A stretch of 5,551 bases of DNA from an uncultured Clostridia bacterium (GCA_947589615.1 CANQBU010000086.1:1-5551); one strand, 5' to 3'. Positions 1-5,302 are shown, counted from the stretch's first letter. The notes: generated by a model from the letters alone, not told the origin. A program made the numbers and translations.

Positions 1-307
1 CGTCATTATGTGCTTTGAGATATGCAACTAAGTTTTCATTTGAATCCCAGTAATCATAATTTTCCAAATATTCTATCTCTGTGAGTTGCTTATTTTCTCT
101 CTGCTCATCTAATATTGCTTTGTCGCTTTCTATCATTTCATGAATCGCCGGATTCTCTCTCGCTTCATTTAAAGTTTTATTATAAGAAGTGACCCCGTCA
201 GCGATAAGCCAACTTGATACGCCAAGTGCACCTGCGACAATGGCAAATGGCATCATTGAGCCAATCATTTTTAATCCACCTGTTATTGCTTTTATTGTCC
301 CTTTCAT
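1..307 (-). CDS. Two-TM family protein, copy 1 (C-terminus outside window)
   Basis: Function unknown. Translating down from the ATG at 305-307 gives 102 uninterrupted codons that run off the left edge, so the C-terminal part is missing. The product starts MKGTIKAITGGLKM, has a hydrophobic stretch at about residues 14-36, then an acidic region with PAIHEMIESDKA and Y-D-Y-W-D. About 62 of the 102 residues match the next gene upstream (309-860) without gaps, so this is its tandem duplicate. The ATG lies one base after the TAA of that gene. Its ribosome site, AAGGAGGAAATAG, is inside the 3' end of that gene, which implies translational coupling in one operon. By analogy with the full copies it should continue for about 80 more residues with a second membrane helix and a charged tail. 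The reading frame and family membership are clear from the sequence; the role is not. Confidence 0.85.
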   Translation of the reverse strand, partial: MKGTIKAITGGLKMIGSMMPFAIVAGALGVSSWLIADGVTSYNKTLNEARENPAIHEMIESDKAILDEQRENKQLTEIEYLENYDYWDSNENLVAYLKAHND

Positions 308-308
308 C

Positions 309-860
309 TTATTCTATTTCCTCCTTATATTCACCCAATTCCTTTTCTATTCGTTTATGCTCTCTGTTTTCCCTAATAATTTCTTTTGCTTCATCAAAAT
401 CATCAGTGGCAGAATAAAAAATGTTTAAAAAACGCTCATTAAGATAAAAAATCAAGCCCACAACATCAATAACAGCAAAACCAATAATCATTGCGGTCCC
501 AGCAGTCACCTTTTTTTCAGCAGTATGAACGCCATCAAGATACTTTTTGTATTCACCGCCATTATCTTTGAGAAATTCATATAGATTATCGTCATCATCC
601 CAATAATCATATTTTTCTCGATACTCTACTTCTGTAATTTCTTTGTTATATCGCTCATCATTCAATAGAGCCTTGTCGCTTTCTATCATTTCATGAATTG
701 CAGGTTCTTCTCTAAACTGGTCAATAGTATTATGATAAGAATTAAAGCCATCGCCAATAAGCCAACCTGATACCGCTATCGAACCCGCCATCGCCGCAAA
801 AGGCAACATTGACCCTACCATTTTTAGTCCACCAGTTAAAATTTTTATTGTCCCTTTCAT
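309..860 (-). CDS. Two-TM family protein, copy 2 (183 aa)
   Basis: Unrecognised membrane protein of 183 residues. Visible layout: a short basic N-terminus; membrane helix 1 at about 14-36, containing LPFAAMAGSIAV; an acidic middle region (38-115) with PAIHEMIESDKA, the hairpin-like R-Y-N-K-E-I-T-E-V-E-Y segment (70-80) and W-D-D-D-D; membrane helix 2 at about 119-141; and a charged, probably helical tail ending EYKEEIE. The positive-inside rule would place both ends in the cytoplasm and the acidic loop outside. I chose the ATG at 858-860 over the TTG at 867-869 because the paralogue at 307 starts with the same MKGTIK and because the TTG lies inside the preceding gene. The start is one base after the upstream TAA, with the GAGGAG ribosome site inside that gene's last codons. 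No enzyme motif is visible. It could act as a sensor, immunity or envelope-associated protein, but nothing in the sequence decides this. Confidence 0.9.
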   Translation of the reverse strand: MKGTIKILTGGLKMVGSMLPFAAMAGSIAVSGWLIGDGFNSYHNTIDQFREEPAIHEMIESDKALLNDERYNKEITEVEYREKYDYWDDDDNLYEFLKDNGGEYKKYLDGVHTAEKKVTAGTAMIIGFAVIDVVGLIFYLNERFLNIFYSATDDFDEAKEIIRENREHKRIEKELGEYKEEIE

Positions 861-861
861 C

Positions 862-1419
862 TTATTCAATCTCCTCTTTATACTCAGCCATTTCTTTTCG
901 CATTTTCTTTTCTGATTTTTTCTCTTTGCTTTCGTCTAAATAATCGTTAAATTCATCAATTAACTCTGCCAGAAAAAACCAAAAAAGAGGTCCTTCAGAA
1001 GAAAAAGGAACATACCAAATTATGCTTGCTAGTCCTGTTATAACCAAAGGAATTGCAACATAATTTGCATTTTCGCCCATTTTTTCGGCGCTTTTTAATT
1101 TCGCTAAATAGCCTTCCGTATCGAAATCGCTTGAAGTCTCAACAACTTCTTTTAAAAATTCCTCCGATTCTAAATAATCAAGATAATCATGATGGTCTTT
1201 AAAGGATATTTCACCAGCATTATAACGGGTTTCCGATAATTGCGTTTCCTGTTCAATTAGGTCTTGAACCGTTTGTTCCTGTCTTATTTCTTCGTAGGTA
1301 TTATCCTTCATTTTATCAGATTCAGTGCAAACATATGCCATTCCCGCAATGCTTCCTCCAAGTGCCAATGCAGGCAGGAAACATGCCGCCATTTTCAAAA
1401 TTGTTATAAATTTCCCCAT
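862..1419 (-). CDS. Two-TM family protein, copy 3 (185 aa)
   Basis: Unrecognised 185-residue membrane protein, related to the copies on either side. Helix 1 (about 9-31) contains FLPALALGGSIAGM, matching LP-x(5)-GSIA in the neighbouring copies. The acidic middle region has T-Y-E-E-I-R-Q-E (41-48), then RYNAGEIS (65-72) and DYLESEEFL (81-89). These align almost gap-free with the product of 1445-2011, its closest full-length relative by eye. Helix 2 is at about 119-150 and is rich in aromatics (IIWYVPF, LFWFF). The tail is strongly lysine and glutamate rich and ends AEYKEEIE, nearly identical to copy 2. The ATG at 1417-1419 is preceded by AAGGAG at a normal distance. The 25-base gap from the upstream gene contains no terminator, so it is co-transcribed from the 2034-2061 promoter. 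Cysteines at 13 and 31 are not in a lipobox context. Confidence 0.9.
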   Translation of the reverse strand: MGKFITILKMAACFLPALALGGSIAGMAYVCTESDKMKDNTYEEIRQEQTVQDLIEQETQLSETRYNAGEISFKDHHDYLDYLESEEFLKEVVETSSDFDTEGYLAKLKSAEKMGENANYVAIPLVITGLASIIWYVPFSSEGPLFWFFLAELIDEFNDYLDESKEKKSEKKMRKEMAEYKEEIE

Positions 1420-1444
1420 CTTAACTCCTTAACATCTTTAGTTT

Positions 1445-2011
1445 TTAGTCAATAACTCTTTCAGTATAACCTTCTATTTCTTTCTTTAATTTCTTTTCCT
1501 GCCTCTTGTTTCTTGATTTTTCGTTTGCATCTTTTATCATTGAGCTTCCCCCTCTAATCATTTCTCCCGCGATTGTAAAACCATGAGAAGGGTTATATAG
1601 TCCCGCACCAAATAAAACGGAAACGCAAAATGGAAGTATTGCCCATATAGCACCTTCACCTAGTTTTTTAGCATGATCAAATTCGTCTTGAAATTCCTCT
1701 GCGAGTTTTTCATTTGATGCTAAAACACCATCTAAGAATTCCTCTGATTTAAGATATGCCATGTTTTCATCATATTGTTTGAGTGAAATCTGGTTTTCTT
1801 CAAGCAATTTGGCATTATTTTCAGATTGCTCCTCTATAATCTGGCGAACCTCTTCTTGTTGACTTAATTCATAGTATGTTTGATTTTGCAAATTCACTGA
1901 AAGTCTGTCTGCAGCAATAGAGCCTGCTATGCTTCCAGCAAACACCATTGCCGGAAGAAATGCCGCCGAAATCAATAAAACTCCTCTCGTTCGTTTTAAT
2001 ATTTCACCCAT
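1445..2011 (-). CDS. Two-TM family protein, copy 4 (188 aa), first gene of the operon
   Basis: Unrecognised 188-residue membrane protein that leads the four-gene array. It has a basic N-terminus (GEILKRTRG), helix 1 at about 11-34 with FLPAMVFAGSIAGSIAA, an acidic and glutamine-rich middle region (TYYELSQQEEV, I-I-E-E-Q, then NQISLKQY and YLKSEEFL at 73-93), helix 2 at about 119-139, and a basic tail (RNKRQEKKLKKE) ending GYTERVID. The tail motif matches other copies as Y-[KT]-E-[ER], even though no start codon overlaps this 3' end. The conservation is therefore at protein level here and not a by-product of a ribosome site. The ATG at 2009-2011 has AAAGGAG five bases upstream. A good promoter sits just in front, giving a very short leader. 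No function can be assigned. Confidence 0.9.
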   Translation of the reverse strand: MGEILKRTRGVLLISAAFLPAMVFAGSIAGSIAADRLSVNLQNQTYYELSQQEEVRQIIEEQSENNAKLLEENQISLKQYDENMAYLKSEEFLDGVLASNEKLAEEFQDEFDHAKKLGEGAIWAILPFCVSVLFGAGLYNPSHGFTIAGEMIRGGSSMIKDANEKSRNKRQEKKLKKEIEGYTERVID

Positions 2012-2033
2012 GAATGCTCCTTTATATATTTAT

Positions 2034-2061
2034 ATTATATATTATTTTTATAAAAAGTCAA
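2034..2061 (-). promoter_or_regulatory. Sigma-A type promoter of the four-gene membrane-protein operon
   Basis: On the minus strand, TTGACT (2056-2061) and TATAAT (2034-2039) are separated by 16 bases. A/T-rich sequence upstream (2062-2080) could act as an UP element. Transcription would start only about 15 bases before the AAAGGAG ribosome site at 2016-2023. The -35 region and its upstream flank are nearly identical to the same part of the nifS promoter. The rest of the 2012-2169 intergenic stretch is AT-rich and I see no gene in it. Confidence 0.7.
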
Positions 2062-2169
2062 TAGGCAATTAAAATAAAAGCCCTTTTTTATACAAAACAA
2101 ACAAAATATTCATGCATTATTAAAACATATATTTACTACTTTCGTGTTTAAAGAAAACTTCTCATAACT

Positions 2170-2194
2170 AAAAAAGCATCTTATTTCGATGCTT
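2170..2194 (-). terminator. Rho-independent terminator after copy 5
   Basis: On the minus strand, AAGCATC, a 7-base loop, and GATGCTT form a perfect 7 bp stem, followed by a run of six T (2170-2175, partly shared with the stem). It begins at the stop codon of the 2193-2762 gene. It separates that gene from the four-gene operon downstream. Confidence 0.8.
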
Positions 2195-2762
2195 ATTCTA
2201 TCACTTCTTCAGTGTAATCTTCAAGTCGTTTTCCATATTTTCTTTCGTGTTCGATTTTCATGTCTTCGATTAATTGCTTGTGTTTTTGCTCTATTTCTTT
2301 TCTAACTTGTTTCCTTTCTTTATTAAATTTATATAATCTGCTTAACCAATAACTTGCATTAATAATATTAAATACATTTTCTCCCGTCACGCCAATTAAA
2401 TACATTAAATTATATTTATTATATTCTTCAAGCTTTTTTTGAAAGGGCTCATTCCCAGCATCATCTTTTAAAATTGCAGTTTTAATTGATTCCCACGAAT
2501 CCAAATCCTCAATTTCGCTATTTGCCTGTTTTTCATCAATTTCACCATTTTCAAGTCTTTGATTTATTTCTTCTTTTTGTTCAAGCACATAATTTTGATA
2601 AACTTCCGTTTCGGGATATTGATTCTCGATGTCATCTTTAATACTGTTATATTTTACCATGCCGCCAATTGTCACGCCAATGGTTGCCGCCCATAACGTG
2701 AAAAATGCCGCTCCTAAGCCAATCTTAAGTTTTTGATTTGATTTTAAAAGTCCCTTTGCCAT
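2193..2762 (-). CDS. Divergent two-TM family protein, copy 5 (189 aa), monocistronic
   Basis: Unrecognised 189-residue membrane protein with the same plan as the four-gene array but strongly diverged. Helix 1 lies at about 14-36 (LGAAFFTLWAATIGVTIGGM) and lacks the LP-x(5)-GSIA signature. The middle region is glutamate rich, with V-L-E-Q-K-E-E (59-65), ENGEIDEK (71-78) and DSWESIK (88-94), matching the GEIS/EIT segment and the following acidic helix of the others. Helix 2 is at about 117-143. The tail is longer and strongly charged (about 145-189, probably a cytoplasmic coiled helix) and ends DYTEEVIE, again the family tail motif. The ATG at 2760-2762 has GTGAGGAT upstream. It has its own promoter and terminator, so it is expressed separately from the array. 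Family membership is inferred from layout and short motifs rather than from high identity. Confidence 0.88.
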   Translation of the reverse strand: MAKGLLKSNQKLKIGLGAAFFTLWAATIGVTIGGMVKYNSIKDDIENQYPETEVYQNYVLEQKEEINQRLENGEIDEKQANSEIEDLDSWESIKTAILKDDAGNEPFQKKLEEYNKYNLMYLIGVTGENVFNIINASYWLSRLYKFNKERKQVRKEIEQKHKQLIEDMKIEHERKYGKRLEDYTEEVIE

Positions 2763-2788
2763 ATTATCCTCACTTTAACTGTATTTTA

Positions 2789-2817
2789 ATTATATAATAT
2801 CCCTAGCCAAATGTCAA
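2789..2817 (-). promoter_or_regulatory. Near-consensus sigma-A promoter of copy 5
   Basis: Minus-strand TTGACA (2812-2817) and TATAAT (2789-2794) are perfect consensus hexamers with a 17-base spacer. The predicted start lies about 20 bases before the ATG of the 2193-2762 gene. This is the strongest promoter visible in the window and suggests constitutive, high transcription unless a repressor acts on it. Confidence 0.85.
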
Positions 2818-2846
2818 CACCGAAAAAACTTTAATATTTTAAATTC

Positions 2847-2875
2847 AAAAAATAGGCATGATTTTGCCTATTTTT
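2847..2875 (-). terminator. Rho-independent terminator after the small YtxH-like gene
   Basis: TAGGCA, a 6-base loop, and TGCCTA, flanked by A and T tracts, give an 11 bp stem with a T run at its 3' side (2847-2852). The TAG stop codon of the 2868-3047 gene lies inside the 5' arm. The A/T flanks are symmetric, so it could also stop plus-strand transcripts. Confidence 0.85.
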
Positions 2876-3047
2876 CTTCATTCTTTTTATTTGCTTTTTT
2901 CGCTTTTTGCTCTATTTTTTCAACCTCTTGTTTTACCGCTTTTTCACTTTTATCAACAGCCTGTTTAGCACATTCCGAATATTTGTATAAAAGTGCACCC
3001 GTAACAAGCCCCATGCTGAAACCAAGCAACATTAAAACGTCTTTCAT
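2868..3047 (-). CDS. Small glycine-zipper membrane protein, YtxH-like (59 aa)
   Basis: A 59-residue protein with one membrane helix at about 4-21 holding a glycine zipper (G9-x3-G13-x3-G17), followed by a lysine and glutamate rich amphipathic helix that makes up the rest of the protein. This is the general form of YtxH-type and other short stress-associated envelope proteins of Bacillota; the assignment rests on layout, not on a specific motif. I chose the ATG at 3045-3047 because a strong GAGGAGG site sits at 3053-3059. A longer reading from a TTG at 3095 has no ribosome site and would place that GAGGAGG inside coding sequence. It is a single-gene unit between two strong terminators. One cysteine (C26) follows the membrane helix. 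Its position next to the two-TM family might be meaningful, but there is no shared motif. Confidence 0.8.
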   Translation of the reverse strand: MKDVLMLLGFSMGLVTGALLYKYSECAKQAVDKSEKAVKQEVEKIEQKAKKANKKNEEK

Positions 3048-3290
3048 AATTTCCTCCTCACTTTTAGTTTGTGCCAAATTTTTATATTTATACAATCACT
3101 TTAAAAAAGAGAAAAATATTATAATTTAACAAAAATTGCGTGTTTTTTAATGTTTTTGAGCGTTTTTTCATTAAAAATTCACAAATTATTGTTCTTGACG
3201 CTTAAATTTTGAACTTATTGTAAAAAGAATATCTTGCAAAAAACAGATAAAAATTTGAGTTTTTCTTATCAAAAAACAGGTCATGTAGAC
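3048..3290 (-). other. AT-rich intergenic region, leader of the small gene
   Basis: No credible gene is visible on either strand. It must hold the promoter of the 2868-3047 gene, since a strong terminator closes the upstream operon. Possible -10 sequences are TATAAT (around 3118-3123) and TATAAA (around 3087-3092), but neither has a good -35 at normal spacing, so I do not place the promoter firmly. The stretch also holds two copies of AAAAAACAG (3238-3246 and 3273-3279 region) around a weak inverted repeat, GATAA...TTATC (3246-3270). Confidence 0.4.
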
Positions 3291-3324
3291 ACAAAAAAAA
3301 TACCCCGTTAGGGATATTTTTTTA
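3291..3324 (-). terminator. Strong symmetric terminator after nifU
   Basis: On the minus strand, an A run, TATCCC, loop TAAC, GGGGTA and a run of eight T form a stem of about 14 bp with a single T:G pair. The stop codon of the nifU-like gene (3322-3324) touches its 5' side. The A and T tracts flank both sides, so it should work in both orientations. It closes the nifS-nifU operon. Confidence 0.9.
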
Positions 3325-3705
3325 CTTTTTAACCTTTTCTTGCTTTTTGTAGAAGTCTTCTATTGCAGCCCTGATTGCTTCAACAGCAAGGTTTGCAGTA
3401 TATTCTCTGCCTTCTGGGACTTGCCCCATTTCTTCAAGAATTTGATAGTAATTTGTTCTTAATGCAGCATCAAGAGAACGGCCTTCTATAAGTGAGCATG
3501 CAACATCTAAAGCAACGATTGTGCATACTCCACCATAGGCTTTGAATTTCGCATCAGTAATTACATTATCATCATTTACTGATATATATAATTTTACTTG
3601 GTCGCCACAGTCTTCATTATCACATTTGCCTGTTCCGTTTGCTCCTCTAAGCCCGCCGGCATACTTTGGATTTACAAATCTTTCTATAATCTTTTCACTA
3701 TACAT
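3322..3705 (-). CDS. nifU: NifU/IscU-like iron-sulfur cluster scaffold protein (127 aa)
   Basis: Expected role: scaffold on which sulfur from the adjacent NifS-like desulfurase and iron are assembled into Fe-S clusters in the cytoplasm. The 127 residues match the single IscU-type N-terminal domain: YSEKIIERFVNPKYAG at the start, C33-G-D35 followed by V-K-L-Y, K-F-K-A-Y-G-G (53-59), L-I-E-G-R-S-L, and A-V-E-A-I-R-A-A-I at the C-terminus. Oddities: family members normally have three cysteines, C-G-D, G-C-G/A and (H)-C-S near residue 100. Here the second is shifted two residues to C61 (G-G-V-C-T), the third is absent (Y102-T103-A104), and there are extra cysteines at 28 and 70. C28, C33, D35 and C61 might form an alternative ligand set. 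The gene starts two bases after the nifS stop, with its GGAGG site inside the nifS 3' end, so the two are translationally linked. Family assignment is sure; scaffold activity is less so. Confidence 0.88.
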   Translation of the reverse strand: MYSEKIIERFVNPKYAGGLRGANGTGKCDNEDCGDQVKLYISVNDDNVITDAKFKAYGGVCTIVALDVACSLIEGRSLDAALRTNYYQILEEMGQVPEGREYTANLAVEAIRAAIEDFYKKQEKVKK

Positions 3706-3707
3706 AA

Positions 3708-4883
3708 TTATTTCCTCCCTGCTTTGGTGAGTGCTGAAATTGATCTCAATTTAGCAACCGACTTTTCAAGAACATCAACGGCGTAGTCTATATCCTCTTT
3801 TGTTAAGTTTTTACCAAATGAGAATCTTATTGAACTATTTGCCACTTCATCTTCAAGTCCCATAGCCTTCAAAACGTGAGATTGTGTAAGTGAATTTGAT
3901 GTGCATGCCGAACCTGCAGATACCGCAACACCTTCAAGGTCCAAAAGCATTAATAATGATTCCTTGTCAACCATTTCAAAGCAAAGGTTTAAAATTGTGT
4001 TTACCTTTTGCAGTGGGTGACCGTTAACTTCAACATATTCGATTCTGTCATGAACGCATTTTAAGAAATATTCTCGAACATTTCTCATCTTTTGCGCATT
4101 TATAACCATATCACGAACGGCAACTTCAACTGCCTTTCCAAATCCTGCAACTGCAGGAACATCAACTGTTCCACCACGCTTTCCATGTTCGGCACTTCCG
4201 CCATAGATGAGGTTTTCAATTTGAACACCATCTTTAAGATATAGGCAGCCCACACCTTTTGGTCCATAAATTTTATGTGCAGTCATTGTCATGGCATCGA
4301 TTTCCATATCTTGAACATCAATCTTTATGTTTCCTATGGCTTGGCTTGCATCTGTATGGAAAATAATGCCGTAGTCATGAGCAATCTTTGCAATTGTTTT
4401 TACATTTTGAATTGTCCCTACTTCATTATTTACAGCCATGATTGAAATTAAAGTTGTATCTTTTCTTATGATATGCAAAAGTTCACTTAAATTTACAAGT
4501 CCATGTTTGTCAACAGGTAAATAAGAAACCTCAAAACCTTCTTTCTCTAAAACTTCACACGCGTCTAAAATAGATTTGTGTTCAATTTTACTTACTATAA
4601 TATGCTTTCCCTTGTTTGCATAGGCATGAGCAAGCCCTCTTATTGCCCAGTTATTCGCTTCTGTTCCGCCAGAAGTGAAATAAATTTCATTTGCTTTGCT
4701 TGCATTTATTGCATTTTTGATGCGATCTCTTGCTTTATCAACTACACTTGCAGCCATTCTACCAAAACTGTGTAAGGTATTGGCATTGCCGTAAATGGCA
4801 TTAAAGCAAGGCATCATTTCATTTAATACTTCATTTGATACATAGGTTGTTGAAGCATAATCGAAATAAACTTTTTTTGACAT
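3708..4883 (-). CDS. nifS: Cysteine desulfurase, NifS/IscS class (391 aa)
   Basis: PLP-dependent enzyme that takes sulfur from L-cysteine, giving alanine and an enzyme persulfide for Fe-S clusters and possibly tRNA thiolation. The 391 residues are normal family length with all main signatures: phosphate-binding S-G-G-T-E-A-N-N (71-78), E-H-K-S at 101-104 with the ring-stacking H102, A-V-N-N-E-V-G-T (150-157), H-T-D178-A-S-Q181, the PLP Schiff-base lysine K204 in T-A-H-K, and the catalytic C327 in S-A-G-S-A-C-T-S. The C-T-S-N-S context marks group I (NifS/IscS) rather than the SufS type. The usual ERGxRxGTE loop reads EHGKRGGTVD (232-241), a modest variation. The ATG at 4881-4883 has AAAGGGGTG upstream and a clear promoter. 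The order nifS-nifU without other isc or suf genes fits the minimal NIF-type system of anaerobes. Whether other Fe-S genes exist elsewhere cannot be seen. Confidence 0.95.
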   Translation of the reverse strand: MSKKVYFDYASTTYVSNEVLNEMMPCFNAIYGNANTLHSFGRMAASVVDKARDRIKNAINASKANEIYFTSGGTEANNWAIRGLAHAYANKGKHIIVSKIEHKSILDACEVLEKEGFEVSYLPVDKHGLVNLSELLHIIRKDTTLISIMAVNNEVGTIQNVKTIAKIAHDYGIIFHTDASQAIGNIKIDVQDMEIDAMTMTAHKIYGPKGVGCLYLKDGVQIENLIYGGSAEHGKRGGTVDVPAVAGFGKAVEVAVRDMVINAQKMRNVREYFLKCVHDRIEYVEVNGHPLQKVNTILNLCFEMVDKESLLMLLDLEGVAVSAGSACTSNSLTQSHVLKAMGLEDEVANSSIRFSFGKNLTKEDIDYAVDVLEKSVAKLRSISALTKAGRK

Positions 4884-4907
4884 TTTACACCCCTTTACAT
4901 GTTATAT

Positions 4908-4936
4908 ATTTTAACACGATCCTTTTATAAAGTCAA
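4908..4936 (-). promoter_or_regulatory. Sigma-A type promoter of nifS-nifU
   Basis: Minus-strand TTGACT (4931-4936) and TAAAAT (4908-4913) with a 17-base spacer lie just before nifS, giving a leader of about 20 bases. The -35 region and upstream flank (4923-4949) match the operon promoter at 2046-2075 apart from two small indels. No IscR-type or riboswitch structure is visible between promoter and start. Confidence 0.75.
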
Positions 4937-4956
4937 TAGCAATTAAAATTAAAAAT

Positions 4957-4984
4957 AAAAAAAGTTAAGAATTTAACCTTTTTT
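4957..4984 (-). terminator. Weak Rho-independent terminator after trxA
   Basis: On the minus strand, GTTAA, loop ATTC, TTAAC (4964-4977) is followed by seven T, and the 5' A run (4979-4984) can extend the pairing around a bulged G. The stem is AT-rich and short, so read-through into nifS is possible. Confidence 0.55.
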
Positions 4985-4993
4985 ATCAATATT

Positions 4994-5302
4994 TTATGCT
5001 AATTTCTCCAAAAGTTCTATTAATTCGTCCTCATTCCATACTCCAATATGGCTTTCCTTCAACTCGCCGTCTTTGTAAACCATGACAGTTGGAATTGACT
5101 TTATATTAAACTCTTGGGCAAGATTTTTGCTCTCGTCTACGTCGACTTTTATAATTTTAACTTTCTCGTCGGTTTCTTCCTCTATCGTCTCAAGAATTTG
5201 CCCCATAATATGGCAAGGGCCGCACCATGTTGCAAAAAAATCAACTACTACAAGCCCCTCGGCAACTTCCGCTTTAAATTCTTGCTCGCTAACTACTTTC
5301 AT
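4994..5302 (-). CDS. trxA: Thioredoxin (102 aa)
   Basis: Small cytoplasmic thiol-disulfide oxidoreductase. The 102 residues are the full thioredoxin fold: V-V-D21-F-F-A-T with the buried aspartate, the active site W26-C27-G-P-C30, K-V-D-V-D-E (52-57), the cis-proline loop S69-I-P71-T-V, and V-Y-K-D-G-E (75-80). The length is typical with no extension or signal peptide. One variation: the proline that normally kinks helix 2 about ten residues after the CGPC (P40 of the E. coli protein) is Q35 here, and the basic residue after C30 is His. The ATG at 5300-5302 overlaps the upstream stop codon as ATGA, with AAAGGGGG as ribosome site, so it is translationally coupled to tcdA. With no thioredoxin reductase in view, its electron donor is unknown. 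Confidence 0.95.
   Translation of the reverse strand: MKVVSEQEFKAEVAEGLVVVDFFATWCGPCHIMGQILETIEEETDEKVKIIKVDVDESKNLAQEFNIKSIPTVMVYKDGELKESHIGVWNEDELIELLEKLA

Larger units (their letters stand above)
1..860 (-). repeat. Tandem gene duplication, unit 553 bases
   Basis: Copies 1 and 2 of the membrane family align at a constant offset of 553 bases, which is exactly one gene (183 codons plus stop) and a one-base spacer. Identical runs include 120-145 against 673-698 (26 bases) and 290-314 against 843-867 (25 bases, spanning the gene junction). The protein identity is about 60 percent with no gaps over the visible 102 residues, so the duplication is fairly recent compared with the split from copies 3 and 4. 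Only part of the left unit is inside the window. Confidence 0.8.

Noticed and set aside
861..869. TTG start for copy 2 at 869, three codons upstream of the ATG
   Set aside because: The ATG at 860 gives the same MKGTIK start as the tandem paralogue, and the TTG would place the start inside the preceding gene with no better ribosome site.
1327..1419. Lipoprotein signal in copy 3 (Cys31 after a hydrophobic stretch)
   Set aside because: Residues before the cysteine (A-Y-V) do not fit the lipobox, and the paralogues have no cysteine there.
2076..2090. AAAAG-CC-CTTTTT as a terminator hairpin
   Set aside because: The loop would be only two bases and the stem is weak; a good terminator already lies at 2170-2194.
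1..2762. Holin or phage lysis cassette
   Set aside because: The proteins are longer than typical holins, carry an acidic loop of about 80 residues between the helices, and there is no endolysin or other phage gene nearby.
3048..3095. TTG-initiated 16-residue extension of the small YtxH-like gene
   Set aside because: A strong GAGGAGG lies directly before the ATG at 3047, and the extension is AT-rich with no ribosome site of its own.
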